Shown: piece after piece, positions 52,658-62,741 of the stretch
How positions within the stretch are numbered: position 1 is the stretch's first letter
How the letters are laid out: every line of letters starts with the position of its first letter
DNA from: Minicystis rosea
Lineage (GTDB): Bacteria > Myxococcota_A > Polyangia > Polyangiales > Polyangiaceae
Reading direction: 5' to 3'
DNA: 64,000 nucleotides
NCBI GenBank assembly: GCA_001931535.1
Contig: CP016211.1
Span: forward strand, 12,880,377 to 12,944,376
Notes under the pieces: model-generated
Told to the model about the DNA's origin: nothing
The model's database searches: none
What the model saw: the letters and a program-made list of their open reading frames with translations, nothing else
Made by a program: the position numbers and the translations under genes

Positions 52658-54445
52658 ATGCGCCTCACGAAGCAACGAATGACCTGGTTTCTGATCGCCC
52701 CCGTGCCCCTCTTGGCCGTCGTGCTCGGCGCGATCTCCTGCGTCGGCTCGGAGCCCATGCTGCCCAATCTCGACGGCGGCATCTCGAGCGATGCGAGCAC
52801 TTGCCCCTTCACGCAGTGTGACGGGATCTGCACCGACACACGTGTCGATTCGACCAACTGCGGTGCCTGCGGGCAGGCCTGCAATCCCGGCGAGGTCTGC
52901 GTCGAGGGGGCCTGTGCGGTCTCGTGCCCCGCCGATCAAACGAAGTGCGGATCTTCCTGCATCGCGACCAACGTCGATGCGCAAAACTGCGGCGCGTGCG
53001 GGCATGCCTGCAATCCGGGCGAGGTCTGCGCTGCCGGGACCTGCGCGCTGTCGTGCGCCGCCAATCAAACGAAGTGCGACATCGGCTGCGTCGACACGGC
53101 CAAAGACATCGCCAATTGCGGATCGTGCGGGCATGCGTGCAACGCGGGTGAGGTCTGCGTCGAGAGTGCCTGTGCGGTCTCGTGCCCTCCGAATCAAACG
53201 CAGTGCGACACCGCCTGCGTCGACACCGCCGGTGATCCTGCCAATTGTGGCTCGTGCGGACATGCTTGTGGGGCGGGCGAGGTCTGCCTCGAGGGGGCTT
53301 GTGCGGTCTCGTGCCCTCCGACTCAAACGCAGTGCGGCACCGCGTGCATCGACACGGCCGTCGATTCCAAGAACTGCGGCGCGTGCGGACACGCCTGCGG
53401 TGCCGGCGAGGTTTGCACGGGCGGCGCCTGCGCGGTCTCGTGCCCTCCGACTCAAACGCAGTGCGGCGCCGCGTGCATCGACACGGCCGTCGACTCCAAG
53501 AACTGCGGCGCGTGCGGACACGTCTGCGCGCCCGGCCAACTCTGCGCGTCCGGCGCGTGCGCGCTCACCTGCCCGGCGACGCACGCGATGTGTGAAGGAG
53601 GCACGTTGTGTGTCGACCTCCAGACGAGCAACGCACACTGCGGCGCGTGCGGTGCGGCTTGTCCCGTCGGTCGAACCTGCGTCTCGGGGCAATGCTCGCT
53701 CGTGTGCGAAGCGGGGCGCATCCTCTGCAGCGAGCCGGTCACGACCGACGCGGGCACGTCGCAGGTCTGCGTCGATCCCACCATCGACGTGATGCATTGT
53801 GGCAACTGCGGCACGATGTGTGACGCAGGTCAGTTCTGCTCGGGAGGCACGTGCGCTCATCCGACGTCGTGTGCCGACGTGCTGGCCCACACGGGCCCGG
53901 TCGCCGACGGTCCGCGTACCATTCAGCCTGTGGGCAAGAAGCCCTTCACGGTCCATTGCGCCGGCATGAACACGACGAGCCCGAAGGAGTATTTGACGCT
54001 CGCCTTCACGCGCAACAACGGATCCACCTCGAACTACTCGAGCTTCTCCTGCAGCAACTGCACGGACAAGATCAGTCGCTACTTCGAGAAGATCCGGATC
54101 AATCCGGCAACGCTCGTCGTCGATCGCACCGACAGCACCTTTGCGACCAACGTCACCAACACTCCCACTTGCTGGGCCGGTGCCGGGGGGGCCTGCGGGG
54201 CCGCCACCAACCTCTCCTATGCCCTCGCGGGGAACTGCATCCTCAACGGGGCGGCCGCGCCGGGCAACATCGACCTTCACGGCCTGCCGTTTTCCCTCGA
54301 TCCCAGCGTCACCTTCACGCTGAAGGACGATAATCCCTACGGATCCGCCACGATCAGCACGGACCGCAAGAAGGTGGACCTCACGGGTGGCGGGTCCTGC
54401 GGCGGCATGTCGCCGAGCGGTGCGCTGCTCTTGAAGCAGGACTGA
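52658..54445 (+). CDS. Cys-rich repeat lipoprotein with GON domain
   Basis: 595 residues. The lipobox is LGAISC. Seven to eight repeats of about 43 residues follow (about 48-390), each with the core NCGACGHAC, GEVC and CAVSCP, six cysteines per unit. The C-terminal domain (about 405-595) reads CADVLAHTG, FTVHCAGMNTTSPKEYLTLA, NYSSFSCSNC and CWAGAGGACG. This is the GON domain pattern first described in animal ADAMTS GON-1, which also occurs in myxobacteria. The protein is probably an extended, disulfide-rich surface stalk carrying a GON binding head. Confidence 0.85.
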   Translation: MRLTKQRMTWFLIAPVPLLAVVLGAISCVGSEPMLPNLDGGISSDASTCPFTQCDGICTDTRVDSTNCGACGQACNPGEVCVEGACAVSCPADQTKCGSSCIATNVDAQNCGACGHACNPGEVCAAGTCALSCAANQTKCDIGCVDTAKDIANCGSCGHACNAGEVCVESACAVSCPPNQTQCDTACVDTAGDPANCGSCGHACGAGEVCLEGACAVSCPPTQTQCGTACIDTAVDSKNCGACGHACGAGEVCTGGACAVSCPPTQTQCGAACIDTAVDSKNCGACGHVCAPGQLCASGACALTCPATHAMCEGGTLCVDLQTSNAHCGACGAACPVGRTCVSGQCSLVCEAGRILCSEPVTTDAGTSQVCVDPTIDVMHCGNCGTMCDAGQFCSGGTCAHPTSCADVLAHTGPVADGPRTIQPVGKKPFTVHCAGMNTTSPKEYLTLAFTRNNGSTSNYSSFSCSNCTDKISRYFEKIRINPATLVVDRTDSTFATNVTNTPTCWAGAGGACGAATNLSYALAGNCILNGAAAPGNIDLHGLPFSLDPSVTFTLKDDNPYGSATISTDRKKVDLTGGGSCGGMSPSGALLLKQD

Positions 54446-54457
54446 CGCTCGCCGCGC

Positions 54458-55156
54458 TCAAACCCTCTTCCACCAGAGCCCCGTACACTCGGGGATCCGA
54501 CGCCACCGCTCCTCCCGCACGCGCTCGCCGAACGCCTCACCGAAGAAGAAGCCCGTCGTCGCCGCCGCCGTGTCGACATCCGGAAAGGCATAATCGGTGC
54601 GAATGACGGCTCGCTCCATCCCGTGCTCACCCTCCATCCAACCGTAGTATTCCGCGAGCGCGGGCGAGGGCGGGAGTGGGTCTTCGCGGCCGGTACCGAG
54701 CGTCTCGATCACGATCATCGCCCCTCCGGGCCGGAGCGTGCGCTTCATCTCCGCGAGCGCGAGGCCGATGGCTTCCTGCCAGCCATCCGGCAGCCAGTAG
54801 CGCAGGTGGCCAAAGACCCATCCCGCAATGGCCACATCGGCCTCGCCGCTCGCCACGGGCAGCTCCCGCGCATCCGCACAATGGATCTCCCACGAGCCCG
54901 GCGCCTCCAGCGCCGAAAGGTGCCGCCGCGCGATCTCGAGCATCGCCGTCGATCGATCGACGGCGACGACCCGCGCCCCACCGGCGACGAGGAGCCGCGT
55001 GATCCGCCCAGTCCCGGCGCCGACCTCGACCACCCGAGCACCATGCACCGTTGCGATCGCTTCGATCGCGGGCAGCAGGTGACCCTCGCAATCCTCGGCG
55101 GCGACGAGCGCATCGTATTCGGCGGCGTGGCGTTCGTAGATCTGCTTTTGGTCCAT
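54458..55156 (-). CDS. SAM-dependent class I methyltransferase
   Basis: 232 residues. The SAM site is clear: VVEVGAGTGRITRLL (motif I), VVAVDRSTAMLEIA (motif II), CADARELPVASGEADVAIAG (III), and a post-motif RPGGAMIVIETLGTG. It belongs to the UbiE/Methyltransf_11 type; substrate unknown. A Trp/Tyr-rich C-terminal half may bind the acceptor. It is convergent with the GON lipoprotein (12 bp gap) and divergent from the beta-helix gene. Confidence 0.88.
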   Translation of the reverse strand: MDQKQIYERHAAEYDALVAAEDCEGHLLPAIEAIATVHGARVVEVGAGTGRITRLLVAGGARVVAVDRSTAMLEIARRHLSALEAPGSWEIHCADARELPVASGEADVAIAGWVFGHLRYWLPDGWQEAIGLALAEMKRTLRPGGAMIVIETLGTGREDPLPPSPALAEYYGWMEGEHGMERAVIRTDYAFPDVDTAAATTGFFFGEAFGERVREERWRRIPECTGLWWKRV

Positions 55157-55255
55157 GGCGCTTCACGGTAGCGCGGACGGGCCCTCGGGGATGCGCGTGA
55201 TTTCCTGAAGCCGGATGCGCCGCCATGGCATCCTCGCCCTCGGAGGAGGATGACC

Positions 55256-56845
55256 ATGCAACGAAGGCCCTGGCGTGTTCGCTCGGTGTGGCTGATCTCG
55301 TTCGTGACGGCGGCGCTCGCGGCGAAGGGGGCGTGGGCGGCGGAGCTCTACGTCGATCCGGTGATGGGCTCGGACGCGGGCGACGGCAGCGCGGCCAAGC
55401 CGTGGAAGACGCTGGAGCAGGTGGCCAAGAGCGGCGCGTTCGGGACCAAGATCATGGCGGGAGATACGGTGTGGCTGCGCTCCGGATACCATGGAGCGCC
55501 GACGCTCGGAGGGGGTGAGTTCTCGCCGCCCATCACCGTCGCCGCCGCGACGGGGGCCAAGCCGACCGTGAGCCACGTCGTCTTCAACGGCGCCAAAGGG
55601 TGGACGTTGCGAGGCCTGTCCATCAGCCCTTCTCATGCGCCGACGCCCATGAACGGCGACACGATGGTGACCGTCGACGGCACGAGCGCGCGGGTGGTGA
55701 TCGAGGACAACGAGCTCTTCAGCGTCGCCGACGCGTCGTCCTGGGGAGCGACGGAGTGGATCGACGTGGCCAGCAGCGGAATCTCCGTCCGAGGGACCGA
55801 GGTGACCGTGCGGCGCAACAACCTGAGCAACGTGCGATTCGGTATCAGCGTGGATGGCGCGAGCGCGCTGGTGGAGCACAATCGCATCGTCGACTTCTCC
55901 GCGGATGGCATGCGCGGGCTCGGGGATGACGGGGTCTTCCAATACAACCTCGTCAAGAACGTGCACGTCGACGACACCGCCGGTGACGACAACCACGATG
56001 ATGGATTCCAGAGCTGGTCCGTCGGCCCCGGCGGCGTGGGCACGGGCGTGGTGAAGGGGGTCGTGCTCCGCGGCAATGTCTTCATCAACCGCGAGGACCC
56101 GAATCAGAAGCTCCCCAATGCGATGCAGGGTATCGGCTGCTTCGATGGGACGTTCGAAGGTTGGGTGGTGGAGAACAACGTGGTCGTCACCGACCATTGG
56201 CACGGGATCAGCTTTTATGGGATGCGGAATTCACGCATCGTCAACAACACCGTGATCGACGTGAACGACGTCACGCCCGGCCCTCCGTGGATCATGGTCA
56301 CGGCGCACAAGGACGGTACGCCGAGTCAGGATGTGATTGTGCGCAACAACCTCGCCACGGACTTCCAGCTCGAGGGGACCAACGTCACCGACGATCACAA
56401 CGCCACGCTGACCGATCTCTCGATGTTCTTCGTCGATCCGGCCGCGTTCGATCTCCACCTCTTGCCCGGCGCTCCGGCGGTGGACACGGGCAGCGCCGAC
56501 ATGGCGCCGGCGCTCGACATCGAGGGCATCGCGCGGCCGCAGGGCAAGGGCGTCGATCTCGGTGCCTTCGAGTGGCACGAGCCGACGGTCATGCCGGTCG
56601 ACGGCGGACCTTTCGGCGGAGGCGGCGACGCCGGGACATCGATGGATGCCTCGGCGTCGGGCTCCGGCGGGCACGGCGGCAGTGGAGGCGAGGGCGGCTC
56701 CGCTTCTTCGCCGGGAGCCTCTTCGGGCTGCGGGTGCACGACGGAGGGGCGATCGACGCCCAATCGAGCATGGGCGCTCGTCGCGCTCGGCCTCGTGTGG
56801 GCGCGGCGGGCGCGTCGTCGCGCTGTCGCGAGGATCAATGCCTGA
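55256..56845 (+). CDS. Right-handed beta-helix protein with MYXO-CTERM-like sorting tail
   Basis: 529 residues. A signal peptide (to about AWAAE) is followed by ELYVDPVMGSDAGDGSAAKP, the usual opening of pectate-lyase-type beta-helices, and parallel helix rungs (VVIEDNELF, VTVRRNNLS, ALVEHNRIVD, GVVLRGNVF, VVENNVVVT, SRIVNNTVID). The C-terminus has a Gly/Ser linker, SGCGC, a hydrophobic stretch WALVALGLVW and ARRARRR, the layout of the MYXO-CTERM surface-anchoring signal. Possible polysaccharide binding or cleavage; no catalytic residues identified. The ATG at 55256 is chosen over 55250 because of its 6-base spacing to GGAGG. Confidence 0.87.
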   Translation: MQRRPWRVRSVWLISFVTAALAAKGAWAAELYVDPVMGSDAGDGSAAKPWKTLEQVAKSGAFGTKIMAGDTVWLRSGYHGAPTLGGGEFSPPITVAAATGAKPTVSHVVFNGAKGWTLRGLSISPSHAPTPMNGDTMVTVDGTSARVVIEDNELFSVADASSWGATEWIDVASSGISVRGTEVTVRRNNLSNVRFGISVDGASALVEHNRIVDFSADGMRGLGDDGVFQYNLVKNVHVDDTAGDDNHDDGFQSWSVGPGGVGTGVVKGVVLRGNVFINREDPNQKLPNAMQGIGCFDGTFEGWVVENNVVVTDHWHGISFYGMRNSRIVNNTVIDVNDVTPGPPWIMVTAHKDGTPSQDVIVRNNLATDFQLEGTNVTDDHNATLTDLSMFFVDPAAFDLHLLPGAPAVDTGSADMAPALDIEGIARPQGKGVDLGAFEWHEPTVMPVDGGPFGGGGDAGTSMDASASGSGGHGGSGGEGGSASSPGASSGCGCTTEGRSTPNRAWALVALGLVWARRARRRAVARINA

Positions 56846-56872
56846 CGGAGAGTGACGAGGCGAGGGCCGAGA

Positions 56873-59299
56873 TCACGCGGCGGATCGGCCGCTGCGTGAG
56901 CTCTTCTTGAGCGAGACGCGCATGGTGCGGACGCTCGCCACCGTGGCCACGAGCTCGGCCGGCTCGATGGGCTTCGTGAGGTGGGCCTGATATCCGGCGG
57001 CGAGCGCGCGGGCGCGATCCTCGGCGCGGGCGAAGGCGGTGAGCGCGATCGCGGGCACGTGGCGCGCGTTGCTGCCTTCGCTGCGCACGCGGCGCATCAG
57101 GGCATAACCATCCATCCCCGGCATGCCGATGTCGCTCACGATCACGTCGGGCACCTGAGCCCGCAAAAGGGAGAGCGCCTCCTCGGCGGAGGTCGCCGCT
57201 TGCACTTCGGCCTCGTTCTCTTCGAGCAAACGCATCACCAGATCGCGGGTGTCCTGCTCGTCGTCGAGCACCAGGACGCGCACGCCGCGCAGGCTCGGCG
57301 GCTCCTCCGTGACGAGCGCGGTCGTGGAGATGCGGGTCTCTTCGCAGGGGAGCGAGACCGTGAACGTCGCGCCCTGACCCACGCCCGCGCTCTCGGCGCG
57401 CACGGTGCCGCCGTGCAGCTCCACGAGGTGCTTCACGATCGCGAGGCCGAGGCCGAGGCCACCGTGCTGCCGCGTCGTCGAGGCATCGGCCTGCCGGAAG
57501 CGATCGAAGACATGCGGGATGAACTCCGCGGAGATGCCGTGTCCCGTGTCGCGCACGGTGAGATCGGTGAAGCCGTCGCGTGAGGAGAGCGTCACCTCCA
57601 CGCGCCCGCCCGCGGGCGTGAACTTGATGGCGTTGGCGATCAGGTTCGTCACGATCTGCTGGAGCCGCGCGGGGTCGCCGCGCATGGGGGCTTCGATCGG
57701 CGCGATCGCGGCCGAGAGATCCACGCCCTTCGTGCCGGCGGCCGCGCGCAGCACGTCGACGCCGGCCTCGACCACGCTGGAGAGCCCGACGGGCTGGAGA
57801 TCGAGGTGGATCTTGCCGGTGACGATGCGGCTCACGTCGAGCAGCTCGGAGATGAGCTGCACCTGCACGCGCGTGTTGCGCTCGATGACCTCGAGGCCTT
57901 TGTCGATCTGATCGGCGGTGCGACCCGGCCGCCGGAGGAGGCCGGCCCAACCGAGGATGGCGTTCAGCGGCGTGCGCAGCTCGTGCGAGATCACCGCGAG
58001 GAACTCGTCCTTCATGCGGTTGGCGCGCTCGGCCTCGGCGCGCGCGGCGCGCTCGCTCTCGAGCAGCGCTTCGCGCTCGGAGGCCGCGAGCTTCTCCGCC
58101 GTCACGTCCTGGAAGGTGACCACGAACGCGATCCGCCGGCCCTCGCGATCGAGCACCGGCGCGCCGTTGTACGAGAGGATGCGCTCGGGGCCGCCGGGCT
58201 CGAGGCGCAGGCAATGCTCGACGCGCTCCACGCGCTCGCCGCGCAGGAGGCGCGCGAGCGGCTGCTCTTCGGGCGCGACGGGCGCGCCGTCGAGCGTGCG
58301 GCGCTCGCTCGGGATGTCGCTGTTCCGCGCCTCCGCGAGGCTCGAGACGTCGAGCATGCGCAGGCCGGCGGCGTTCATGGTGACGAGCTCGCCGTCGGGG
58401 CCGGCGATGGCGAGCCCCTCGCGGATGCTCCCCAGCACCGCTTCGAGCTGGGCCAGGTTCCGCTCGGCGGCCTCGCTCGCGGCGCGCAGGCGCTGCTCGG
58501 CGCGCTTGCGCTCGGTGATGTCCGAGCACACGAGGTTGATCCCGATGATCGTCCCTCCAGCATCGCGGAGCGGATAAGCGCTCGTCGACCAGGTGCGATC
58601 CTCGTCCGGCCGAGCCGCCGTGCGCCCGGTGATCTCCACGTCGATCATCGGCTTGCCCGTGCCGAGCACGCGCCGCAGGAGAGGCTCGATCACATCGGCG
58701 AGATCGGGGAGCAGCTCGCGACAAGTCCTCCCGATGTGCGCCTCCACCGGCGCGCCATTGAATTGGGCGAGGCGCTCGTTGATGCGAATCCACCGCAAAT
58801 CGGTGTCGAGCGTGCAGAGCCCGACCGGGGCGGTGCCATAGATGGACTGAATCTCCGCGAGCCTCCGCTCCGCCTGCTCCTCGCTGACGCGCCGGGCCGC
58901 GGCCTGCTCGGCCGCCTGCTCGATCGCGCGATGCATGCGCTCGCACACCAGGCTGATGGTCACGCCGATCCCGATGTACAGGGCCATGACCACGGCGTCG
59001 CTCGGCACCTGCGACACCGAGGTACGCGAGGGCGCGAGGAACGCGCGCCATCCGATCGCCGTGCTCAGCACCGTGGCCAAGAGGCCCGGGCCGAGGCCGC
59101 CGATGCGCGCCGAGATCGTGATCGAGAAGAAGAACATGATGAAGGGCGCGCGTGTCTTGAGCACGTCCCCGAGGCCGGCGCGCACGAGGTACATGGCGCC
59201 GGTCGACGCGAGCGCGGCGGCGTACGCGATCGGTTTGCTGCGGGCGGCGCTCCACGACGGAGACCGCGAGAAGTCGAAGCGTCGCATCATCATGGTCAT
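56873..59299 (-). CDS. Hybrid sensor histidine kinase (membrane sensor, two PAS, HisKA, ATPase, receiver)
   Basis: 808 residues. Order: a DUF4118/KdpD-type membrane region (about 20-125, three to four helices), two PAS/PAC domains (about 147-265 and 280-400), a HisKA dimerisation helix with the phosphorylated His in ISHELRTPLNAILGW (about 432-446), an HATPase (GDPARLQQIVTNLIANAIKF; GHGISAEFI; GGLGLGLAIVKHLVELHG), and a C-terminal receiver (VLVLDDEQDTRDLV; phospho-Asp in VSDIGMPGMDGY; LTKPIEP). Signalling is probably a phosphorelay to an Hpt protein encoded elsewhere. No response regulator is adjacent. The signal is unknown; a small ligand bound by a PAS domain is likely. Confidence 0.92.
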   Translation of the reverse strand: MTMMMRRFDFSRSPSWSAARSKPIAYAAALASTGAMYLVRAGLGDVLKTRAPFIMFFFSITISARIGGLGPGLLATVLSTAIGWRAFLAPSRTSVSQVPSDAVVMALYIGIGVTISLVCERMHRAIEQAAEQAAARRVSEEQAERRLAEIQSIYGTAPVGLCTLDTDLRWIRINERLAQFNGAPVEAHIGRTCRELLPDLADVIEPLLRRVLGTGKPMIDVEITGRTAARPDEDRTWSTSAYPLRDAGGTIIGINLVCSDITERKRAEQRLRAASEAAERNLAQLEAVLGSIREGLAIAGPDGELVTMNAAGLRMLDVSSLAEARNSDIPSERRTLDGAPVAPEEQPLARLLRGERVERVEHCLRLEPGGPERILSYNGAPVLDREGRRIAFVVTFQDVTAEKLAASEREALLESERAARAEAERANRMKDEFLAVISHELRTPLNAILGWAGLLRRPGRTADQIDKGLEVIERNTRVQVQLISELLDVSRIVTGKIHLDLQPVGLSSVVEAGVDVLRAAAGTKGVDLSAAIAPIEAPMRGDPARLQQIVTNLIANAIKFTPAGGRVEVTLSSRDGFTDLTVRDTGHGISAEFIPHVFDRFRQADASTTRQHGGLGLGLAIVKHLVELHGGTVRAESAGVGQGATFTVSLPCEETRISTTALVTEEPPSLRGVRVLVLDDEQDTRDLVMRLLEENEAEVQAATSAEEALSLLRAQVPDVIVSDIGMPGMDGYALMRRVRSEGSNARHVPAIALTAFARAEDRARALAAGYQAHLTKPIEPAELVATVASVRTMRVSLKKSSRSGRSAA

Positions 59300-59806
59300 A
59301 CCGGAAGCGGCCGTAGCCTAGAATAGGGAGGAGCCTGGGAATGGGCGCCGTCGCCCACGGCCGGTGGTCGCCCGAGCATACATCGCATCGGCCCGACATC
59401 GTCTGCGCGCGGGCCCGATGATGCCTCGGGCCCCCTCGTGAAATCGGGCCCGATGCCGATATCGACGAGCCTGAATGCGGTGCCGCGCGCGCGCCCGGAT
59501 CGACCTTCGCGGGGCGCGTGGAGCGGAGTGCTCGTCCTCCGCGCCGTCCGACATCAATCGATCTTTCTTCCGCCGCAGCATGGGTGTGCCTCGAACAGGA
59601 TGTCGGTAGGCACGATGAGGTGCCAGCGACTTGCCGCGCATTGCTCGGAGTGAGGTGATTGCCAATCTCCGTTCCGCCGGTCGTGCGCACCGCTCCGGAC
59701 CCTCCGGCTCGGGATGCCGTTGCGGGAGATTTGGAGTCGTCGGTCGAGCGCGCCTACGTCGAGGGCCCCACTTCGCGCGCACGCAGAAGCCAAGTAGGAT
59801 CCTTCC
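59300..59806. other. 507-bp divergent intergenic region, no gene seen
   Basis: The region between the divergent histidine kinase and Ser-rich lipoprotein genes should hold both promoters. Short frames occur on both strands but have no ribosome-binding site or recognisable product. GGGAGGAG at 59326-59333 lies in the plus orientation with no start after it. No clear inverted repeat was found. Confidence 0.5.
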
Positions 59807-60829
59807 ATGCGGCATGCCCGGCCCCTGCTCTTCGGTGCTTTCTCCATCTCCATGGCCGCGGCCTGTGCGCACGGCAATCAGCTCGAAACGGCGGGCGGCA
59901 CGGGCGCCGGCGGCTCCTCCGCGAGCACCGGCGGCGCGAGCGCCACGGGCACCGGCGGCACCGGCGGGAGCAGCACCGATGCGAGCAGCAGCACGACGGC
60001 GAGCGGCAACGTCACGACGGCGAGCAGCAGCTCGGGCAACACCACCGCCTCGAGCAGCAGCGCCAGCTCGTCGAGCAGCAGCGCATCCAGCAGCAGCAGC
60101 GCATCCAGCAGCTCTTCGAGCAGCGCGAGCAGCAGCTCTTCGAGCAGTGCATCGAGCAGCGCGAGCAGCTCTTCGAGCAGCGCATCCAGCAGCAGCAGCG
60201 CGTCCAGCAGCTCTTCGAGCAGCGCGTCGAGCAGCAGCGGCAGCGTGACGTGCCCCGGCACGATCGTCGATTGGAACTGGAACACGGGGACGGCGCCGAC
60301 GGGCAGCATGCTCGGGTTCGGCGGCTCCACGTGGAAGGTCGGCACCGCGACATCGGGCCCGGCCGACGGCCTCCCTTACCTCGCGACGAACCCGGGCTCG
60401 ACGTACCCCAACGGCGTCGACGATTGGGTCCGGCTCCCCACCGTCGATTTCACGTCATACATGAGCTGTAAGATTCGTTTGACCGTGGAGGTCTGGCGAA
60501 ACGCCGAGAAATACGGCCTCGTCTATTACGACGGCGGCAACGTGCAGTACACCACCGATCCCGCGGCGGCCACCGGCTGGACCGCCGTCCCCGCCGCCAG
60601 CATGGGTTACGACGGCTCCCTCGATTGCGGCGCCGGCTGTCTCGTCAGCGGCCAGCAGGTGTGGTCGTCCTCGTCCAACCCGAAGTTGAAGACTGGCATC
60701 TACGACGCCGCAACGCCTCCCGGCTCCTCGGTCACGCTGCGTTTCACCTTCCACTCCGACTCCGACAACACGAATGGCCCGCTGCCTGGCCTCTACGTGC
60801 GCCGGGTGCTCTGGGAAGCATTGCCGTGA
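59807..60829 (+). CDS. Lipoprotein with long Ser/Ala linker and unclassified beta-rich domain
   Basis: 340 residues. The lipobox is SMAAAC. A Gly/Ser/Thr/Ala stretch extends to about residue 148, including a run of Ser/Ala units, encoded mainly by AGC and TCG repeats (60000-60240). The rest (about 150-340) is a compact beta-rich domain starting CPGTIVDWNWNTGTAPTG and ending GLYVRRVLWEALP, resembling a jelly-roll carbohydrate-binding module. I do not recognise a specific family. The linker would let the domain project beyond the outer membrane. Confidence 0.82.
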   Translation: MRHARPLLFGAFSISMAAACAHGNQLETAGGTGAGGSSASTGGASATGTGGTGGSSTDASSSTTASGNVTTASSSSGNTTASSSSASSSSSSASSSSSASSSSSSSASSSSSSSASSSASSSSSSASSSSSASSSSSSSASSSSGSVTCPGTIVDWNWNTGTAPTGSMLGFGGSTWKVGTATSGPADGLPYLATNPGSTYPNGVDDWVRLPTVDFTSYMSCKIRLTVEVWRNAEKYGLVYYDGGNVQYTTDPAAATGWTAVPAASMGYDGSLDCGAGCLVSGQQVWSSSSNPKLKTGIYDAATPPGSSVTLRFTFHSDSDNTNGPLPGLYVRRVLWEALP

Positions 60830-60890
60830 TACGTATTCTTCGTCGACGCCAATCCGTATCCGGGTTGCGTCTCTTCTTCCGCTCATCCCA

Positions 60891-61928
60891 TCAGCCGAAG
60901 CGCTCGATCCGATCACCGCTCTTCTCGTCGAAGAGCATCACCTTTTCCGGCTCCCACGTGGCCCACGACAGCTCGCCGGTGCGTGGGGCCATCTCGGCGG
61001 CGGCGCGGCCCACGAGGCGGACGCCGCCGATTTGCAGCGTCACCCAGGTCTCGGATCCGGTCGGCTCCACCAGGTAGACGCGGCCGGCCACGGCGCGTTC
61101 GGGGCGCGGGCCGGTGCCGACGGCGAGATCGTGCGGGCGCACGCCGGCGACGATGGCGCGATCAGGAGGGGAGTCGAGGCCCAGCACCTCGGGAGGAACC
61201 AAGTTGATGCGCGGAGAGCCGATGAAGCCGGCCACGAAGGTGTTGGCGGGGCGCGCGTAGATCTCCTGCGGAGACGCGACCTGTTGAATGCGACCGCCCG
61301 AGAGGACGACGATGCGATCGGAGAGCGTCATGGCCTCCGTCTGATCGTGGGTGACGTACACGAAGGTGGCGCCCAGCTCTTCGTGCAGCTTCTTGATCTC
61401 GGCGCGCATCTGCTCGCGCAGCGCCGCATCCAAGTTGGAGAGCGGCTCGTCGAAGAGGCAGAGCCGCGAGCGCCGCACCAAAGCCCGCCCCAAGGCCACG
61501 CGCTGTCGCTGGCCGCCGGAGAGCTCTTTGGGGCGCCGCTCGAGGAGGGCAGTGAGGCCGAGGCGGGCCGCGGTCTCGGCGACGCGCTCCTCGATGGCGG
61601 CGCGATCGACGCCCGCGACGTCGAGCGGAAAGGCGATGTTCTCGCGCACGGTGAGGTGCGGATAGAGCGCATAGCTCTGGAACACCATGGCGGCGCCGCG
61701 ATCTTTGGGGGAGAGATCGTTGACCACGGCGCGGTCGATGCGGATGAGGCCCGAGGTGGGCCGCTCGAAGCCGGCGATGAGGTTCAAGAGTGTGCTCTTG
61801 CCGCACCCGCTCGGGCCCACGAGGGTGACGAGCTCGCCCGAGGCGATGCTCAAATCGACGGTGGAGAGCACGGGCGCGGCGCCGCGCCGGTACGTCTTCG
61901 TGACCTTCTCGAACGACACCTCCGCCAT
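60891..61928 (-). CDS. Carbohydrate ABC importer ATPase (MsmK/UgpC/MalK family)
   Basis: 345 residues. Walker A GPSGCGKST, Q-loop FQSYALYP, signature LSGGQRQRVALGRAL, Walker B LCLFDEPLSN and the H-loop VTHDQTEAMT are intact. A C-terminal OB (TOBE) regulatory domain begins near VPPEVLG, as in MalK/UgpC. It energises the two permeases encoded upstream, from which it is separated by 3 bp. Such ATPases can serve more than one importer. Confidence 0.93.
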   Translation of the reverse strand: MAEVSFEKVTKTYRRGAAPVLSTVDLSIASGELVTLVGPSGCGKSTLLNLIAGFERPTSGLIRIDRAVVNDLSPKDRGAAMVFQSYALYPHLTVRENIAFPLDVAGVDRAAIEERVAETAARLGLTALLERRPKELSGGQRQRVALGRALVRRSRLCLFDEPLSNLDAALREQMRAEIKKLHEELGATFVYVTHDQTEAMTLSDRIVVLSGGRIQQVASPQEIYARPANTFVAGFIGSPRINLVPPEVLGLDSPPDRAIVAGVRPHDLAVGTGPRPERAVAGRVYLVEPTGSETWVTLQIGGVRLVGRAAAEMAPRTGELSWATWEPEKVMLFDEKSGDRIERFG

Positions 61929-61931
61929 GAT

Positions 61932-62741
61932 TCAACCCTTGAGGGCGCCGGCCGTGAGCCCTTGCACGATGCGACGCTGGAACACGAGCGTCACCAGCAC
62001 GAGCGGCAGCGTGGCAATCACCGAGGCCGCCGCGATCTCTCCCCAAGGCTCCTCGTGCTCGCCCGCGAAGAGGGTAATCGCCACGGGCACCGTGCGCGCC
62101 TCCGGCGAGGACGTGAACGTGAGCGCATAAAGCAGCTCGTTGTACGAGAAGATGAAGACCAGAATGGCAGTCGTCGCCAGCGCCGGACCCGCGAGCGGGA
62201 GGAAGACTTTGTGGAACGCCTGCAGCGGTGAGCAGCCGTCGATGCGCGCGGCGCGGTAGAGCTCGTCGGGGATCGAGCGGAAGAATCCGGTCAGGATCCA
62301 GAGCGTCATGGGCAGCGCGAACGTGGTGTCCGTGAGGATGAGGCCGCCCAACCGATCGCGCAGGCCGAGCGCCCGAATGAGCAGATAAAGCGGGCTCACC
62401 GTGGCCACGGGCGGAAACATGGAGACGAGCAGCGCCGCGCCCAGCATGAAGGTGCGACCGCGGATGGGCAGGCGGGCGAGCGCGAACGCCGCCGCCGCAC
62501 CGAGCGCGAGGCAGAGCGCGGTGGTGGCCCCGGCGACGATGGCGCTGTTGAGCAGGACGCGCGCGAAGGGCCGGCCTTGGAAGACGGCGGTGTAGTTCTC
62601 GAACGTGAGCGACGAGGGCAGATCGATGCGCGTGAGCTCGTCCGCCGGGCGGACCGAGGTGAGCATCTGCCAGAGAAAAGGCCCCACCGCGAACGTCGCC
62701 GCCGCAATGATGCCGAAGACGAGGATGAGCCGCCGCGTCAC
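61932..62741 (-). CDS. Carbohydrate ABC importer permease (MalG/UgpE type)
   Basis: 269 residues from a GTG that overlaps the preceding permease stop by 4 bp. Six membrane helices are predicted, with the EAA-loop contact to the ATPase in ELYRAARIDGCSPLQAFHKV. The C-terminal end is typical of MalG-type subunits. It pairs with the permease at 62738. Confidence 0.92.
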   Translation of the reverse strand: MTRRLILVFGIIAAATFAVGPFLWQMLTSVRPADELTRIDLPSSLTFENYTAVFQGRPFARVLLNSAIVAGATTALCLALGAAAAFALARLPIRGRTFMLGAALLVSMFPPVATVSPLYLLIRALGLRDRLGGLILTDTTFALPMTLWILTGFFRSIPDELYRAARIDGCSPLQAFHKVFLPLAGPALATTAILVFIFSYNELLYALTFTSSPEARTVPVAITLFAGEHEEPWGEIAAASVIATLPLVLVTLVFQRRIVQGLTAGALKG

